A DNA stretch of 64,000 nucleotides, taken from positions 19,517 to 83,516 of the forward strand of contig CAZPAV010000005.1 in the NCBI GenBank assembly GCA_964584755.1. Reading direction: 5' to 3'. The DNA comes from CAZPAV01 sp964584755. Lineage in GTDB: Bacteria; Actinomycetota; Acidimicrobiia; Spongiisociales; UBA5794. Of this stretch, positions 1 to 8,208 are shown piece after piece. Positions within the stretch are counted from its first letter, which is position 1. The number at the start of each line of letters is the position of its first letter. Position numbers and translations under genes: made by a program. The notes beneath the pieces are model-generated. The model saw only the letters and a list, made by a program, of their open reading frames with translations. It did not search any database and was not told where the DNA came from.

Positions 1-594
1 GAGGGCGTCGTCGAGGGAGGGGGGAACGCCCTCCACGACGTGGGAGGGCAGCACGTTGGCGTCGAGCGAGCCGGTGATCGCCTGGCGCAGGGCGACCGCG
101 AGCGCCCGAGTGTCGTCCTCGGCCGTGGCCGGCGGGTGGAGGCGGCCGAACCCGCCGAGCTTGGCGGGGTGGGCGGCCGAGAAGTGGATCGTCGTCGCGT
201 CGATGGCCCCGTGGACGCCTCCGATCGCGTGGAACGCGGCGAGGCCGTCGGCGAGGCCGGCCGCGTTGGGGAGGAACTCGGTGGCCGGGAACACCTCCCC
301 GGCGCGAAGCCGGTCGGCGACCGACACCGCGCCGTCCCACTCCGAGATCGAGTACGTCGCCGCGGCCTCGGCACCGGCCGCGTACACCTGCTGGAGGTGG
401 GGGTGACTCGTCGCCGCGGCGGCGCGCACCGGGGCGAGGAAGGCGGCGGCCCGCTCCGGGCCGGCGTCGGGGGGGAGGAACCGGACGAGCACCGGCCGGT
501 CGAGCTCGGTGTCGGTCGCCAACCATTCCTCGATGTCTCCGTCGCGACCGAGCCGAACGTGGAGCCGGTAGCGGGCCGGGAGACGCGGCGGCAT
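1..594 (-). CDS. Protein-kinase-like (pseudokinase) domain protein, truncated by the window edge
   Basis: Reading the minus strand from the ATG at 594 gives 198 codons without a stop, running off the window edge, so only the N-terminal part is visible. The fold looks like a Ser/Thr kinase: an N-lobe (YRLHVRLGRDGDIEEW), a segment where the usual AxK lysine is an arginine (VLVRFLP), and a C-lobe with LADGLAAFHAIGGVHGAID in place of the HRD loop and KLGGFGR in place of DFG. The catalytic Asp and the metal-binding Asp are therefore missing, which suggests a pseudokinase. In mycobacteria such a domain is attached to MurJ/MviN, and pcnA lies nearby as here, so a role in cell-wall regulation is an inference. 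It follows the GNAT gene by 18 bases and is probably co-transcribed with it. Confidence 0.6.
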   Translation of the reverse strand, partial: MPPRLPARYRLHVRLGRDGDIEEWLATDTELDRPVLVRFLPPDAGPERAAAFLAPVRAAAATSHPHLQQVYAAGAEAAATYSISEWDGAVSVADRLRAGEVFPATEFLPNAAGLADGLAAFHAIGGVHGAIDATTIHFSAAHPAKLGGFGRLHPPATAEDDTRALAVALRQAITGSLDANVLPSHVVEGVPPSLDDAL

Positions 595-612
595 CGTCGG
601 ACCGTCGCGGAG

Positions 613-1347
613 TCAGTCGGCGCGGAGCAGCGTCAGGGATTCGGGGAGCGTCACGTAGCCTTCCCGTTCGTAGAGGTGGATGGCGATCGCGTTGTCGAGC
701 TGGGTGTTGAGGAGCATCGCGTGGGAGCCGGCGTCGCGGGCGCTGCGGGCCGCGGCCCGCACCAGGGAGCGTCCCATGCCCTGCCCCTGCCAATCGGGGT
801 GGACCGCCACCCGCTGCAGGTAGGAGATCGCATGCCCGTACCCGACGACGGCGTAGGCGACGGGATCACACTCGGGTCCACGGACGACGAACACCCGGCT
901 CTTCGTGGTGGCGTCGAGAGCCTCCTGCAGGCCGAGGTGATCGAAGCGCCAGAAGCGGGGGAACGCGGCACGATCGATCCGAAGCAGGGGGTCGAGATCG
1001 TCGCGGGCCGCTTCGACGATGAGGTGGTCGGGGCAGGAGAGGGTGGCGTGGAGGTCGAGCCGCATGAGCGCCAGGCGCAGGAACTCCTCGTACCCGGCGG
1101 CCCGCCACGATCGCTGCGCCGAGCCGGGTAGTGGCGGGGAGATCACCGCGGGGGCACCGAGGGAGCGGAGCTTCACCGTGCACGCCTCGAGGAACCCGGC
1201 GCCGCCGCGCACGAGACGTAGCGAGGCGTCCGCCACGGCGTCGTTCCAGGGGCGAGCCTCGGCCCGGGCCCAGCCCCGGCGTAGGGTGAGGGGTCCCGGC
1301 CAGGACCCGCGCTGGAGCACGGGTAGTGGGCTCTCCGCAAGTGCCAT
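613..1347 (-). CDS. GNAT family N-acetyltransferase
   Basis: The 244-residue product has a GNAT acetyl-CoA-binding core in its C-terminal half. Motif A is clear (LQRVAVHPDWQGQGMGRSLV), followed by a typical helix and by LNTQLDNAIAIHLYEREGY, the conserved motif B region. The N-terminal about 100 residues resemble a degenerate second GNAT lobe. The substrate cannot be told. The ATG at 1347 is preferred over the GTG at 1350 because a GGAGA-like Shine-Dalgarno sequence sits at better spacing. It is divergent from the deacetylase gene and followed closely by the pseudokinase gene. Confidence 0.8.
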   Translation of the reverse strand: MALAESPLPVLQRGSWPGPLTLRRGWARAEARPWNDAVADASLRLVRGGAGFLEACTVKLRSLGAPAVISPPLPGSAQRSWRAAGYEEFLRLALMRLDLHATLSCPDHLIVEAARDDLDPLLRIDRAAFPRFWRFDHLGLQEALDATTKSRVFVVRGPECDPVAYAVVGYGHAISYLQRVAVHPDWQGQGMGRSLVRAAARSARDAGSHAMLLNTQLDNAIAIHLYEREGYVTLPESLTLLRAD

Positions 1348-1428
1348 CACATCTCCACTCGACGTCCGAGCGCTCCGATAGCGTACCGTCCCTCTCCCCT
1401 ACCCGAAGCGACGAGGAGGTCGGAGGCG

Positions 1429-2430
1429 ATGCGGGTGGCGTTGGTCTCCCATCCCACCATGGACGAACACCGTGGCCCCGCGGGACATCCGGAGCGGCCC
1501 GAGCGTACCGCCGCGGTCGTGGCGGGGATCCGCGCCACCGCTCCGGCGCTCGTGGAGATCGCGGCACCGCCGGTGTCACGCGCCGATCTCGAGCGCGTCC
1601 ACGACCCCGGGTACGTCGCGAGCATCGCGAGCTTCTGCGCTTCCGGTGGTGGCGCCCTCGATGCCGACACGTACGCCGTCGCCGCGTCGTGGGAGGCGGC
1701 CCGGCGGGCCGCCGGAGCGGGGTGGGCCGGGGTGGAGGTGCTCCGTGGCGCGCGGGCCGACGTCGCGTTCTGTGCCGTCCGCCCACCGGGACACCACGCG
1801 GAGCGATCCCGAGCCATGGGGTTCTGCCTGTTCAACAACGTCGCGATCGTCGCGGCACGGCTGCGACGGGAAGGCGAGCGCGTCGCCATCGTCGACTGGG
1901 ACGTGCATCACGGGAACGGGACGCAGCACGCGTTCTGGCGGGACGACGCGGTCCTGTACCTGTCGCTCCACGAGCATCCGTTCTATCCGGGAAGCGGCAC
2001 GCGCGAGGAGACGGGCGAGGGCCCGGGCGCCGGGTACACGGTGAACGTCCCGCTCCCGCCGGGGAGCGGCGGCTCGGCATACCGGGACGCGTTCGCCCGA
2101 CTCGTGGTCCCCGTCCTGACGAGGTTCGCCCCCGACTGGGTGCTCGTGAGCGCCGGATACGACGCGGAGCGGGTCGATCCGCTCGCCGACCAGCGCCTCG
2201 AGGCCGACGACTACCGGATGATGGCCGCCGCGGTGGCCGGGACGGTGCCGCGTCGGCGTCTCGTCTTCCTGCTCGAGGGCGGATACGACCTCGACGGGCT
2301 CAGGGCCGCCGCCGCGGCGACGATCCGAGGTGCGTGCTCGGACGGGACGGCGCCGCCGCCGCTCGCCGCGCCCGTCCCGGCGGTCGACGCCGCGATCGCC
2401 GTTCACCGGCGCAGGTGGGGCCTTCTCTGA
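1429..2430 (+). CDS. Histone deacetylase-like amidohydrolase (AcuC/HDAC family)
   Basis: The 333-residue protein belongs to the zinc-dependent arginase/deacetylase fold. Visible motifs are HPERPERT near residue 20, the active-site double His in RPPGHHAERS (residues 122-123), the zinc ligands in DWDVHHGNGTQ (around 156-166), SAGYDAE, and the terminal LEGGYDLDGL. In bacteria such enzymes remove acetyl groups from small amides, polyamines or acetyl-CoA synthetase (AcuC). The substrate here is unknown. An acyl-CoA dehydrogenase and a GNAT acetyltransferase are close by, but no acetyl-CoA synthetase. The ATG at 1429 has a good GGAGG-type ribosome binding site. Confidence 0.88.
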   Translation: MRVALVSHPTMDEHRGPAGHPERPERTAAVVAGIRATAPALVEIAAPPVSRADLERVHDPGYVASIASFCASGGGALDADTYAVAASWEAARRAAGAGWAGVEVLRGARADVAFCAVRPPGHHAERSRAMGFCLFNNVAIVAARLRREGERVAIVDWDVHHGNGTQHAFWRDDAVLYLSLHEHPFYPGSGTREETGEGPGAGYTVNVPLPPGSGGSAYRDAFARLVVPVLTRFAPDWVLVSAGYDAERVDPLADQRLEADDYRMMAAAVAGTVPRRRLVFLLEGGYDLDGLRAAAAATIRGACSDGTAPPPLAAPVPAVDAAIAVHRRRWGLL

Positions 2431-2519
2431 CGTCGTGCCCCGTCGCGGCGGCATCCCGGTCAAGATCCCCGCGTCCGGAGCCGATATCCCCCTTGGTCGG
2501 ATCTCAGGGAGAACGGAAC

Positions 2520-3611
2520 GTGGAAGAAGTGCCGCCGTCGCTCGACGAACTGCTCAAGAGACTCATGGAGGTCGAAGGCTCGGACCTCCACCTCAAGGTC
2601 GGGTCGCCCCCGGCCTTCCGCATCGACGGGGTCCTGCACCGGGCCAATCTACCGTCCCTCACCGCCCGGGACACCGAGCGCTTCCTCGAGGAGATCCTCC
2701 CGGGGCGACTGCGGGAGGCGTTCGACGAGACCGGCGAGGCAGACTTCGCCCACGGCGTTCCTGCCCTTGGACGGTTCCGCGTGAACTGCTACCGCCAGCG
2801 GGGCTCGGTGAACGTCGTCATCCGGGCCGTCCGCCCCGCCAGCCAGGGGTTCGTCGAGCTCGGGCTCCCGGCCGTGGTCGAGCGTCTCGCCGCGGAGCCG
2901 CGGGGGATCGTGCTGGTCACCGGACCCACCGGCTCGGGCAAGACGACGACGATCGGCGCGATGATCGACCACATCAACGCCACCCGTCGGGTGAACATCA
3001 TCACCCTCGAGGACCCGATCGAGATCCTCCATCCCGACAAGCTCGCGATCGTGAGCCAGCGCGAGGTGGGCGTCGACACGCACTCGTTCCGGGAGGGCCT
3101 GCGGCGGATCCTTCGCCAGGACCCCGACGTGATCTTCATCGGCGAGATGCGGGATCGGGAGACCGTGGAGGCGGCGTTGCAGGCCGGAGAGACGGGTCAC
3201 CTCGTGCTCTCCACCCTGCACACCGTCGATGCCACCGAGACGATCAATCGGGTAATCGATTTCTACCCCCCGTATCTGGAACGGCAGGTGAGGACGGTCC
3301 TGGCGACGACCCTGCGCGGGATCGTCAGCCTGCGGCTCCTGCCGCGGGCCGACGGCAAGGGGCGGATCCCGGCGGTCGAGGTGCTCGTCAACACCGAACG
3401 GGTCTTCGAGCGGATCGTCGACCCCGAGCAGACGCACACGATCCACGAGGTCATCGCCGAGGGCGCGTACTACGGGATGCAGACGTTCGACCAGGCGCTC
3501 TTGAAGCTGTACGCCGACGGGCTGGTCACCTTCCAGGACGCCCTCGCCTTCGCCTCCGAACCGACGAGCTTCAAGCTCGCGGTGCAGAACCGGGGCCTGC
3601 TGAGCGCGTAG
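2520..3611 (+). CDS. pilT: Type IV pilus retraction ATPase PilT-like
   Basis: The 363-residue hexameric secretion ATPase shows all PilT/GspE hallmarks: an N-terminal domain beginning LDELLKRLMEVEGSDLHLKVGSPP, Walker A GPTGSGKT (residues 135-142), an Asp box around TLEDPIE, Walker B in DPDVIFIGEMRD (201-212) and the His box HLVLSTLHT. Length is normal for PilT. The frame stays open far upstream, but the GTG at 2520 gives the correct family N-terminus and is preceded by GGGAGA, so that start was chosen. No pilin, PilB, PilC or PilM lies in the window, so either pilus genes are elsewhere or this ATPase works alone. It precedes the RNase H gene by 37 bases. Confidence 0.92.
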   Translation: MEEVPPSLDELLKRLMEVEGSDLHLKVGSPPAFRIDGVLHRANLPSLTARDTERFLEEILPGRLREAFDETGEADFAHGVPALGRFRVNCYRQRGSVNVVIRAVRPASQGFVELGLPAVVERLAAEPRGIVLVTGPTGSGKTTTIGAMIDHINATRRVNIITLEDPIEILHPDKLAIVSQREVGVDTHSFREGLRRILRQDPDVIFIGEMRDRETVEAALQAGETGHLVLSTLHTVDATETINRVIDFYPPYLERQVRTVLATTLRGIVSLRLLPRADGKGRIPAVEVLVNTERVFERIVDPEQTHTIHEVIAEGAYYGMQTFDQALLKLYADGLVTFQDALAFASEPTSFKLAVQNRGLLSA

Positions 3612-3648
3612 GACGCCGCGAACGGGCACGCCCATTACCCTGGCGGCG

Positions 3649-4275
3649 ATGCCCGCCTTCACCTGCCGGAACTGCGGCGCGACCTTCACCGTCCCGGAGC
3701 GGATCCTGAGCCGCTACCCGGGTTGGACGCCCGCGCGGTGTCGTTCCTGTCGGGAGGGGAAGGAGGGGAGGACGCGCTCCGGGGCCGGGCGGCGGGTGCG
3801 GAGCACCGAGGAGGTCCTCGCCACGCACACCGGCGGTCCGCATTCGGGTGTGTTCACCGACGGCGGGGCCTCCCCCAACCCGGGTCCGGGGGGATGGGGC
3901 GCGGTGTACGTGGTGGACGACGCGATCGTCGCCGAGGCGTACGGCCACGAGGGTGCGACCACGAACAACCGGATGGAGCTCACCGCGTTGCGCGAAGCGC
4001 TCGGATTGGTACCTCCGGGGACGCCGACCGTCGTGTACTCGGATTCGAACCTCGCGGTGCGCACGATCAACGAATGGGCCGCGGGCTGGGAGCGCCGCGG
4101 CTGGCGGCGGAGGACCGGCCCGGTCGAGAACCTCGATCTCGTCAAGGAGGTGTACGAGGGGTTCCGGCGGCGTCCCGAGCTGACGTTGCGCTGGATCAAG
4201 GCCCACGCGGGCTCACGCTGGAACGAGTACGCCGACGCCCTCGCCAACCGGTGGCGGAGGGGGGACGCGCCGTGA
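3649..4275 (+). CDS. Ribonuclease HI with N-terminal zinc-ribbon
   Basis: Residues about 65-203 form an RNase H type 1 domain that cleaves RNA in RNA-DNA hybrids: TDGGASPNPG carries D71, NNRMEL carries E110, YSDSN carries D132, and EYADALAN carries D196. KAHAG supplies the usual active-site histidine. Residues 1-35 are an added domain with C6-x2-C9 and C31-x2-C34, a likely zinc ribbon (FTCRNCGATFTVPERI), linked by a basic stretch. A taccct hexamer at 3636-3641 lies 7 bases before the ATG, so the mRNA is probably leaderless. The stop overlaps the start of the CCA-enzyme gene (GTGA), indicating translational coupling. Confidence 0.9.
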   Translation: MPAFTCRNCGATFTVPERILSRYPGWTPARCRSCREGKEGRTRSGAGRRVRSTEEVLATHTGGPHSGVFTDGGASPNPGPGGWGAVYVVDDAIVAEAYGHEGATTNNRMELTALREALGLVPPGTPTVVYSDSNLAVRTINEWAAGWERRGWRRRTGPVENLDLVKEVYEGFRRRPELTLRWIKAHAGSRWNEYADALANRWRRGDAP

Positions 4276-5777
4276 CCGACGCCATCCCGCCACGACTCCG
4301 CACCATCCTCGCTCCCGGGACCCCGGCCCGGGAGCTCGCGGAACGCTTCGCGGCGGCCGGACACGTGCTCTACCTCGTGGGGGGATCGGTCCGGGACGCT
4401 CTCCTCGACCGCCCCGGGAAGGACCTCGACTTCGCCACCGACGCCCGCCCCGACGAGATCAGGGAGATCGTTCGACCCTGGGCCGAGGACCTGTACCTGG
4501 CGGGACAGGCCTTCGGGACGGTCGGCGCGATCCGGGACGGTCGGGTCCACGAGATCACGACCTTCCGCTCCGAGGTGTACCGGGACGAGAGCCGGAAGCC
4601 CCGGGTGACGTTCTCCGACGACATCGAGGAGGATCTGTCGCGACGGGACCTCACCGTCAACGCCATGGCCCTACGGATCCCGGTGGCCGCGGGAGAGGCT
4701 CCCCGGATGGTCGATCCCCACGGCGGCCTCGTCGACCTGCACGAGGGGATCCTGCGGACGCCGCTCGATCCGGAGGTGTCCTTCGGCGACGATCCATTGC
4801 GCATGCTGCGCCTGTTCCGGTTCGTGGCGACGCTCGGATTCACCCCCGATCCGGCCGCGGTGGACGCGGTGCGCCGGATGCACCCCCGGCTGGCGATCGT
4901 CTCGGCGGAACGGATCCGGGAGGAGTTCGACCGACTGCTCGTCGGGGGGTGGGTGGGGCCGGCCCTCTGGGGGCTCGTCGAGACCGGTCTCGGGGAGGAG
5001 TTCCTCCCGGAGCTCCCGGCCCTGGGGGCGGCCCACGACCCGATCCATCGACACAAGGACGTGCTCGCGCACACGATCGCCGTGGTGGAGAAGTGCTCGC
5101 CTCGGCTGGAGCTGCGCCTGGCCGCGGCGTTCCACGACGTCGGCAAGCCGGCGACACGCCGCTTCGAGGCGGGTGGCGTCACCTTCCATCATCACGAGGT
5201 GGTGGGGGCGCGGATGACGCGGGAACGGCTCGAGGCACTCCGCTATCCCCGTCACACGATCGAGCGGGTGTGCCGTCTCGTGTTCCTCCACATGCGTCCA
5301 CACACCTACAAGATGGGATGGACGGACTCGGCGGTACGGCGGTACGTGCGTGACGCCGGCCCGCTCCTCGAGGATCTCAACGAGCTGGTCCGCTGCGACG
5401 TGACCACCCGGAACCGCCGGCGGGCCCGGGCCATCGCGCGGCGAATCGACGAGCTGGAGGAGCGCATCGCCGAGCTCCGGGCACGCGAGGAGCTCGATCG
5501 CCTCCGGCCACCGATCGACGGGAACCAGGTGATGGCGTACCTGGGCATCGAACCGGGCCCCACGGTGGGGGAGATCATGCGGATGCTGTACGAGCGACGC
5601 ATCGAGGACGGTCCCTACGGGGAGGAGGAGGCGTACCGCATGCTCGACGCCTGGCGGGCGGCGCACCCAGACCGATCGGGGGGCCGTCGGGAGATCAGCC
5701 GCGACGCACCCGACTCCAAGGAAGGTCCTTGTCCACCCGAGGCTCGCCGGGGAGGCCCAGGACCCGCTCCCCGATGA
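4272..5777 (+). CDS. cca: CCA tRNA nucleotidyltransferase
   Basis: The 501-residue enzyme would add or repair the 3' CCA end of tRNAs. The nucleotidyltransferase core is evident: LVGGSVRDALLDR, the metal-binding DLDFAT, FGTVGA, then RRDLTVNAMAL and DPLRMLRLFRFVA. An HD domain follows (AFHDVGKPATRRF, with FHHHEVVG). The GTG at 4272 overlaps the RNase H stop codon and gives the family N-terminus, although the frame is open upstream. The C-terminal about 27 residues are Pro/Arg rich and run into the 3' end of the convergent acyl-CoA dehydrogenase gene (5695-5777), so the tail is probably not functional. The tRNA-Gly gene in this window lacks an encoded CCA, so the organism needs this enzyme. Confidence 0.93.
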   Translation: MTDAIPPRLRTILAPGTPARELAERFAAAGHVLYLVGGSVRDALLDRPGKDLDFATDARPDEIREIVRPWAEDLYLAGQAFGTVGAIRDGRVHEITTFRSEVYRDESRKPRVTFSDDIEEDLSRRDLTVNAMALRIPVAAGEAPRMVDPHGGLVDLHEGILRTPLDPEVSFGDDPLRMLRLFRFVATLGFTPDPAAVDAVRRMHPRLAIVSAERIREEFDRLLVGGWVGPALWGLVETGLGEEFLPELPALGAAHDPIHRHKDVLAHTIAVVEKCSPRLELRLAAAFHDVGKPATRRFEAGGVTFHHHEVVGARMTRERLEALRYPRHTIERVCRLVFLHMRPHTYKMGWTDSAVRRYVRDAGPLLEDLNELVRCDVTTRNRRRARAIARRIDELEERIAELRAREELDRLRPPIDGNQVMAYLGIEPGPTVGEIMRMLYERRIEDGPYGEEEAYRMLDAWRAAHPDRSGGRREISRDAPDSKEGPCPPEARRGGPGPAPR

Positions 5778-6882
5778 TGTTGCGCATGATCTCCGAGGTG
5801 CCGCCCTCGATGGAGTTCGCCCGGACCCTGAGGAAGCGACGCCTCACGTCGGTTCCCGACGGGCTTCCCGGCTCGGGACGGGTGAAGGCGTAGGTGTCGT
5901 ACCCCATCCCGGCCGGGCCCATGAGGTCGGTGGCCAGCTCGTAGATGTGCTTGTTGAGCTCGGCGTAGACGAGCTTCACGATGGAACCCTCCGGTCCCGG
6001 GGTTCCCGCGGCGCGGTTGGCCTCGGCGCGGAGGTTCGTGAGGCGGAGGGTCTCCGCGGCCGCCCACAGGCGCATGAGCTCGTCGCGGCGCGCGGGGTCA
6101 CGGTCCCCGGCCCGCCACACGGCGAGGAGGTCGGCGATGGCCCCCTCCCCCCGCTCCTCGGCACGGCCGCCGATGGCGACCCGCTCGTTCATCAGGGTGG
6201 TCATCGCCACCCGCCAACCGTCTCCGGGAGCACCGACCCGGGCGGAGTCGGGGATGCGCACGCCGGTGAGGTACACCTCGTTGAACTCGGCCTCTCCCGT
6301 GATCTGACGGAGGGGCCGCACCTCGACGCCGGGTGCCTCCATGTCGAGGATGAAGTACGTGAGTCCCCGGTGCTTCGGTACGTCGGGATCGGTACGGGCG
6401 ACGAGCATGCCCCACTTGGCGACGTGGGCCACCGTCGTCCACACCTTCTGTCCGTCCACCACCCACTCGTCGCCGTCGGCGACCGCCCGTGTGGAGAGCC
6501 CGGCGAGATCCGAACCGGCACCCGGCTCCGAGAAGAGCTGGCACCAGACCTCCTCACCGGTGAACATGGGCCGGAGGTGGCGGCGCCGCTGCGCCTCGGT
6601 GCCGTGGGCGATGAGCATCGGCGCCCCCATGCCGTGGCCGAGGATGTCGAAGGTCCGTGGCCGGTGCTCGGTGGCCGCATCGAGACGCTCGTCGATCCTC
6701 CGTTGGAGCCGGGGGGCGAGGCCGAGCCCGCCGTGTCCCTCGGGGAACCAGACCCAGGCGAGTCCGAGATCGAACTGGGCTCCCATGAAGGCGAAACGGT
6801 CGCCGTGGGGGTCGTGCTCCGAGAGGAGACGGTCGAGGAGCTCGTCGACGCGCCGTTCCTCGTTCCCGGTCGTGCTCGTCAT
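5695..6882 (-). CDS. Acyl-CoA dehydrogenase
   Basis: The 395-residue FAD enzyme would oxidise an acyl-CoA to the trans-2-enoyl-CoA. Family signatures are present: WCQLFSEPGAGSDLAGL for the FAD/substrate loop, WVVDGQKVWTT, the mid-domain beta strands ending in MNERVAIGG, and the C-terminal ANSIEGGTSEIMRNIIGERVLGLP. This last segment is typical of the FadE17/FadE29-like actinobacterial subfamilies, which may use branched, aromatic or steroid acyl-CoAs. The frame remains open into argC, but the ATG at 6882 with GGAGAGGAT upstream gives the correct N-terminus. The gene is divergent from argC and its 3' end overlaps the CCA-enzyme gene by 83 bases. Confidence 0.9.
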   Translation of the reverse strand: MTSTTGNEERRVDELLDRLLSEHDPHGDRFAFMGAQFDLGLAWVWFPEGHGGLGLAPRLQRRIDERLDAATEHRPRTFDILGHGMGAPMLIAHGTEAQRRRHLRPMFTGEEVWCQLFSEPGAGSDLAGLSTRAVADGDEWVVDGQKVWTTVAHVAKWGMLVARTDPDVPKHRGLTYFILDMEAPGVEVRPLRQITGEAEFNEVYLTGVRIPDSARVGAPGDGWRVAMTTLMNERVAIGGRAEERGEGAIADLLAVWRAGDRDPARRDELMRLWAAAETLRLTNLRAEANRAAGTPGPEGSIVKLVYAELNKHIYELATDLMGPAGMGYDTYAFTRPEPGSPSGTDVRRRFLRVRANSIEGGTSEIMRNIIGERVLGLPGEPRVDKDLPWSRVRRG

Positions 6883-7039
6883 GGTGATCCTCTCCTCGGC
6901 CGTTCCGTCTCCGTTCGTCCTGCCGCGTGAGCCCGGCGGCCCTCCTCCCGGGCGGGCGACGAGGACGCCGGGAAACCGTGGTCTCGACGTCCCCCGGGAG
7001 TCTGGCGCGGCCGGGTCCCGGCGCCAAACTCTCGACGGG

Positions 7040-7068
7040 TTGCATAGATCGCTGCATATGCGTATGCT
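7040..7068 (+). promoter_or_regulatory. Promoter of the arginine operon overlapping a candidate ARG box
   Basis: This is an AT-rich island in GC-rich DNA. TTGCAT (7040-7045) and TATGCT (7063-7068) are spaced by exactly 17 bases, as expected for a housekeeping promoter. The same bases hold TGCATA at 7041-7046 and 7053-7058 and the inverted repeat GCATA-tgcg-TATGC at 7054-7067, resembling known ARG boxes built around TNTGCATA-type half sites. argR is inside the operon, so negative feedback is expected. The predicted transcript would have a leader of about 85 bases before argC. Confidence 0.6.
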
Positions 7069-7161
7069 CGGGCTCGGCCCCAACCCAACGGCCCCCAACC
7101 CCCGCCGGCGCCGCCCGAGATGGGCGGCGCCGGGGCCCGGGGGCCTACTCTTCTCCCTCCC

Positions 7162-8208
7162 ATGACCACACCACGGACCATCCCCGTCGCCGTCCTCGGC
7201 GCCTCCGGGTACGCCGGCGGCGAGCTCATCCGGCTGCTCGACGAGCATCCGCGCTTCTCGATCGTCCATCTCGGCGCCCACTCCCGTGCGGGACGCCGGC
7301 TCGGCAAGGTGCACCCGGCCCTGGCGGGCGGGGATCGGGTCCTGGGGACGCTCGATCCCGACGCCGTGGTCCTCTCCGGCGCCGAGATGGCCTTCCTGGC
7401 CCTCCCCCACGGAGCGTCGGCGGTGCCGGCCATGGCACTGCTGGCAGACGGCCTCCGGGTCGTCGATCTGGGGAGCGACTTCCGGCTCGACACCCCGGAG
7501 CGGTATCGCGAGGCGTACGGTGTGGAGCACCCCTTCCCCGAGGAGCTCGGACGCTGGTCCTACGGACTGCCCGAGCTCTTCGGGGAGGAGATCGCCGGGG
7601 GCGACCGCGTCGCCGCCCCCGGCTGCTACCCGACCTCGGCGATCCTCGCCGTCGCCCCGCTGCTCGCCGCGGGGCTCGTCGAGCCGGATGTCATCGTCGA
7701 CTCGCTCTCGGGCGTGTCGGGTGCCGGCAGGGGGGTCCGCGAGGATCTCCAGTTCGCCGCCGTCGACGAGTCGGCCCGGGCGTACGGGGTACTCGAGCAT
7801 CGACACCGGCCCGAGATGGAGCGCGCCCTCGACGCGCTCGCCGGCCCACCGGTGCGGGTGGCGTTCACGCCGCACCTCGTGCCCATGGCGCGAGGGATCC
7901 TCACCACCTGCTGGCTGCGGATGCGGGCGCACGCGACCCGCGAGGAGCTCGTGGAAGCGCTGCGCACCGCCTACGCGAAGGCTCCCTTCGTCATGGTGCA
8001 GGACGAGCCGCCGGCCACGGGATGGGTCGTGGGCTCCAACCGGTGCCTCCTCGCGGTGCGTCTCGATCGGCGGACGGGCACCGCGGTCGTGCTCTCCGCC
8101 ATCGACAACCTCCTCAAGGGGGCCGCGGGTCAGGGGATCCAGTGCGCCAACCTCATGTACGGACTCGACGAGCGGACCGGGCTCCCAGTGGCGGGGTGGC
8201 TGCCGTGA
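7162..8208 (+). CDS. argC: N-acetyl-gamma-glutamyl-phosphate reductase
   Basis: The 348-residue NADPH-dependent reductase catalyses the third step of arginine synthesis. It starts with a Rossmann motif (VAVLGASGYAGGELIRLL), has the catalytic cysteine in AAPGCYPTSA, and GVSGAGRG and FTPHLVPMARGI as in ArgC. A 14-residue upstream extension is open, but the ATG at 7162 begins directly before the Rossmann strand. There is no clear Shine-Dalgarno; a tactct hexamer at 7146-7151 lies 10 bases upstream, a second possible promoter beside that at 7040. It is the first gene of argCJBRGH and overlaps argJ by four bases. Confidence 0.96.
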   Translation: MTTPRTIPVAVLGASGYAGGELIRLLDEHPRFSIVHLGAHSRAGRRLGKVHPALAGGDRVLGTLDPDAVVLSGAEMAFLALPHGASAVPAMALLADGLRVVDLGSDFRLDTPERYREAYGVEHPFPEELGRWSYGLPELFGEEIAGGDRVAAPGCYPTSAILAVAPLLAAGLVEPDVIVDSLSGVSGAGRGVREDLQFAAVDESARAYGVLEHRHRPEMERALDALAGPPVRVAFTPHLVPMARGILTTCWLRMRAHATREELVEALRTAYAKAPFVMVQDEPPATGWVVGSNRCLLAVRLDRRTGTAVVLSAIDNLLKGAAGQGIQCANLMYGLDERTGLPVAGWLP

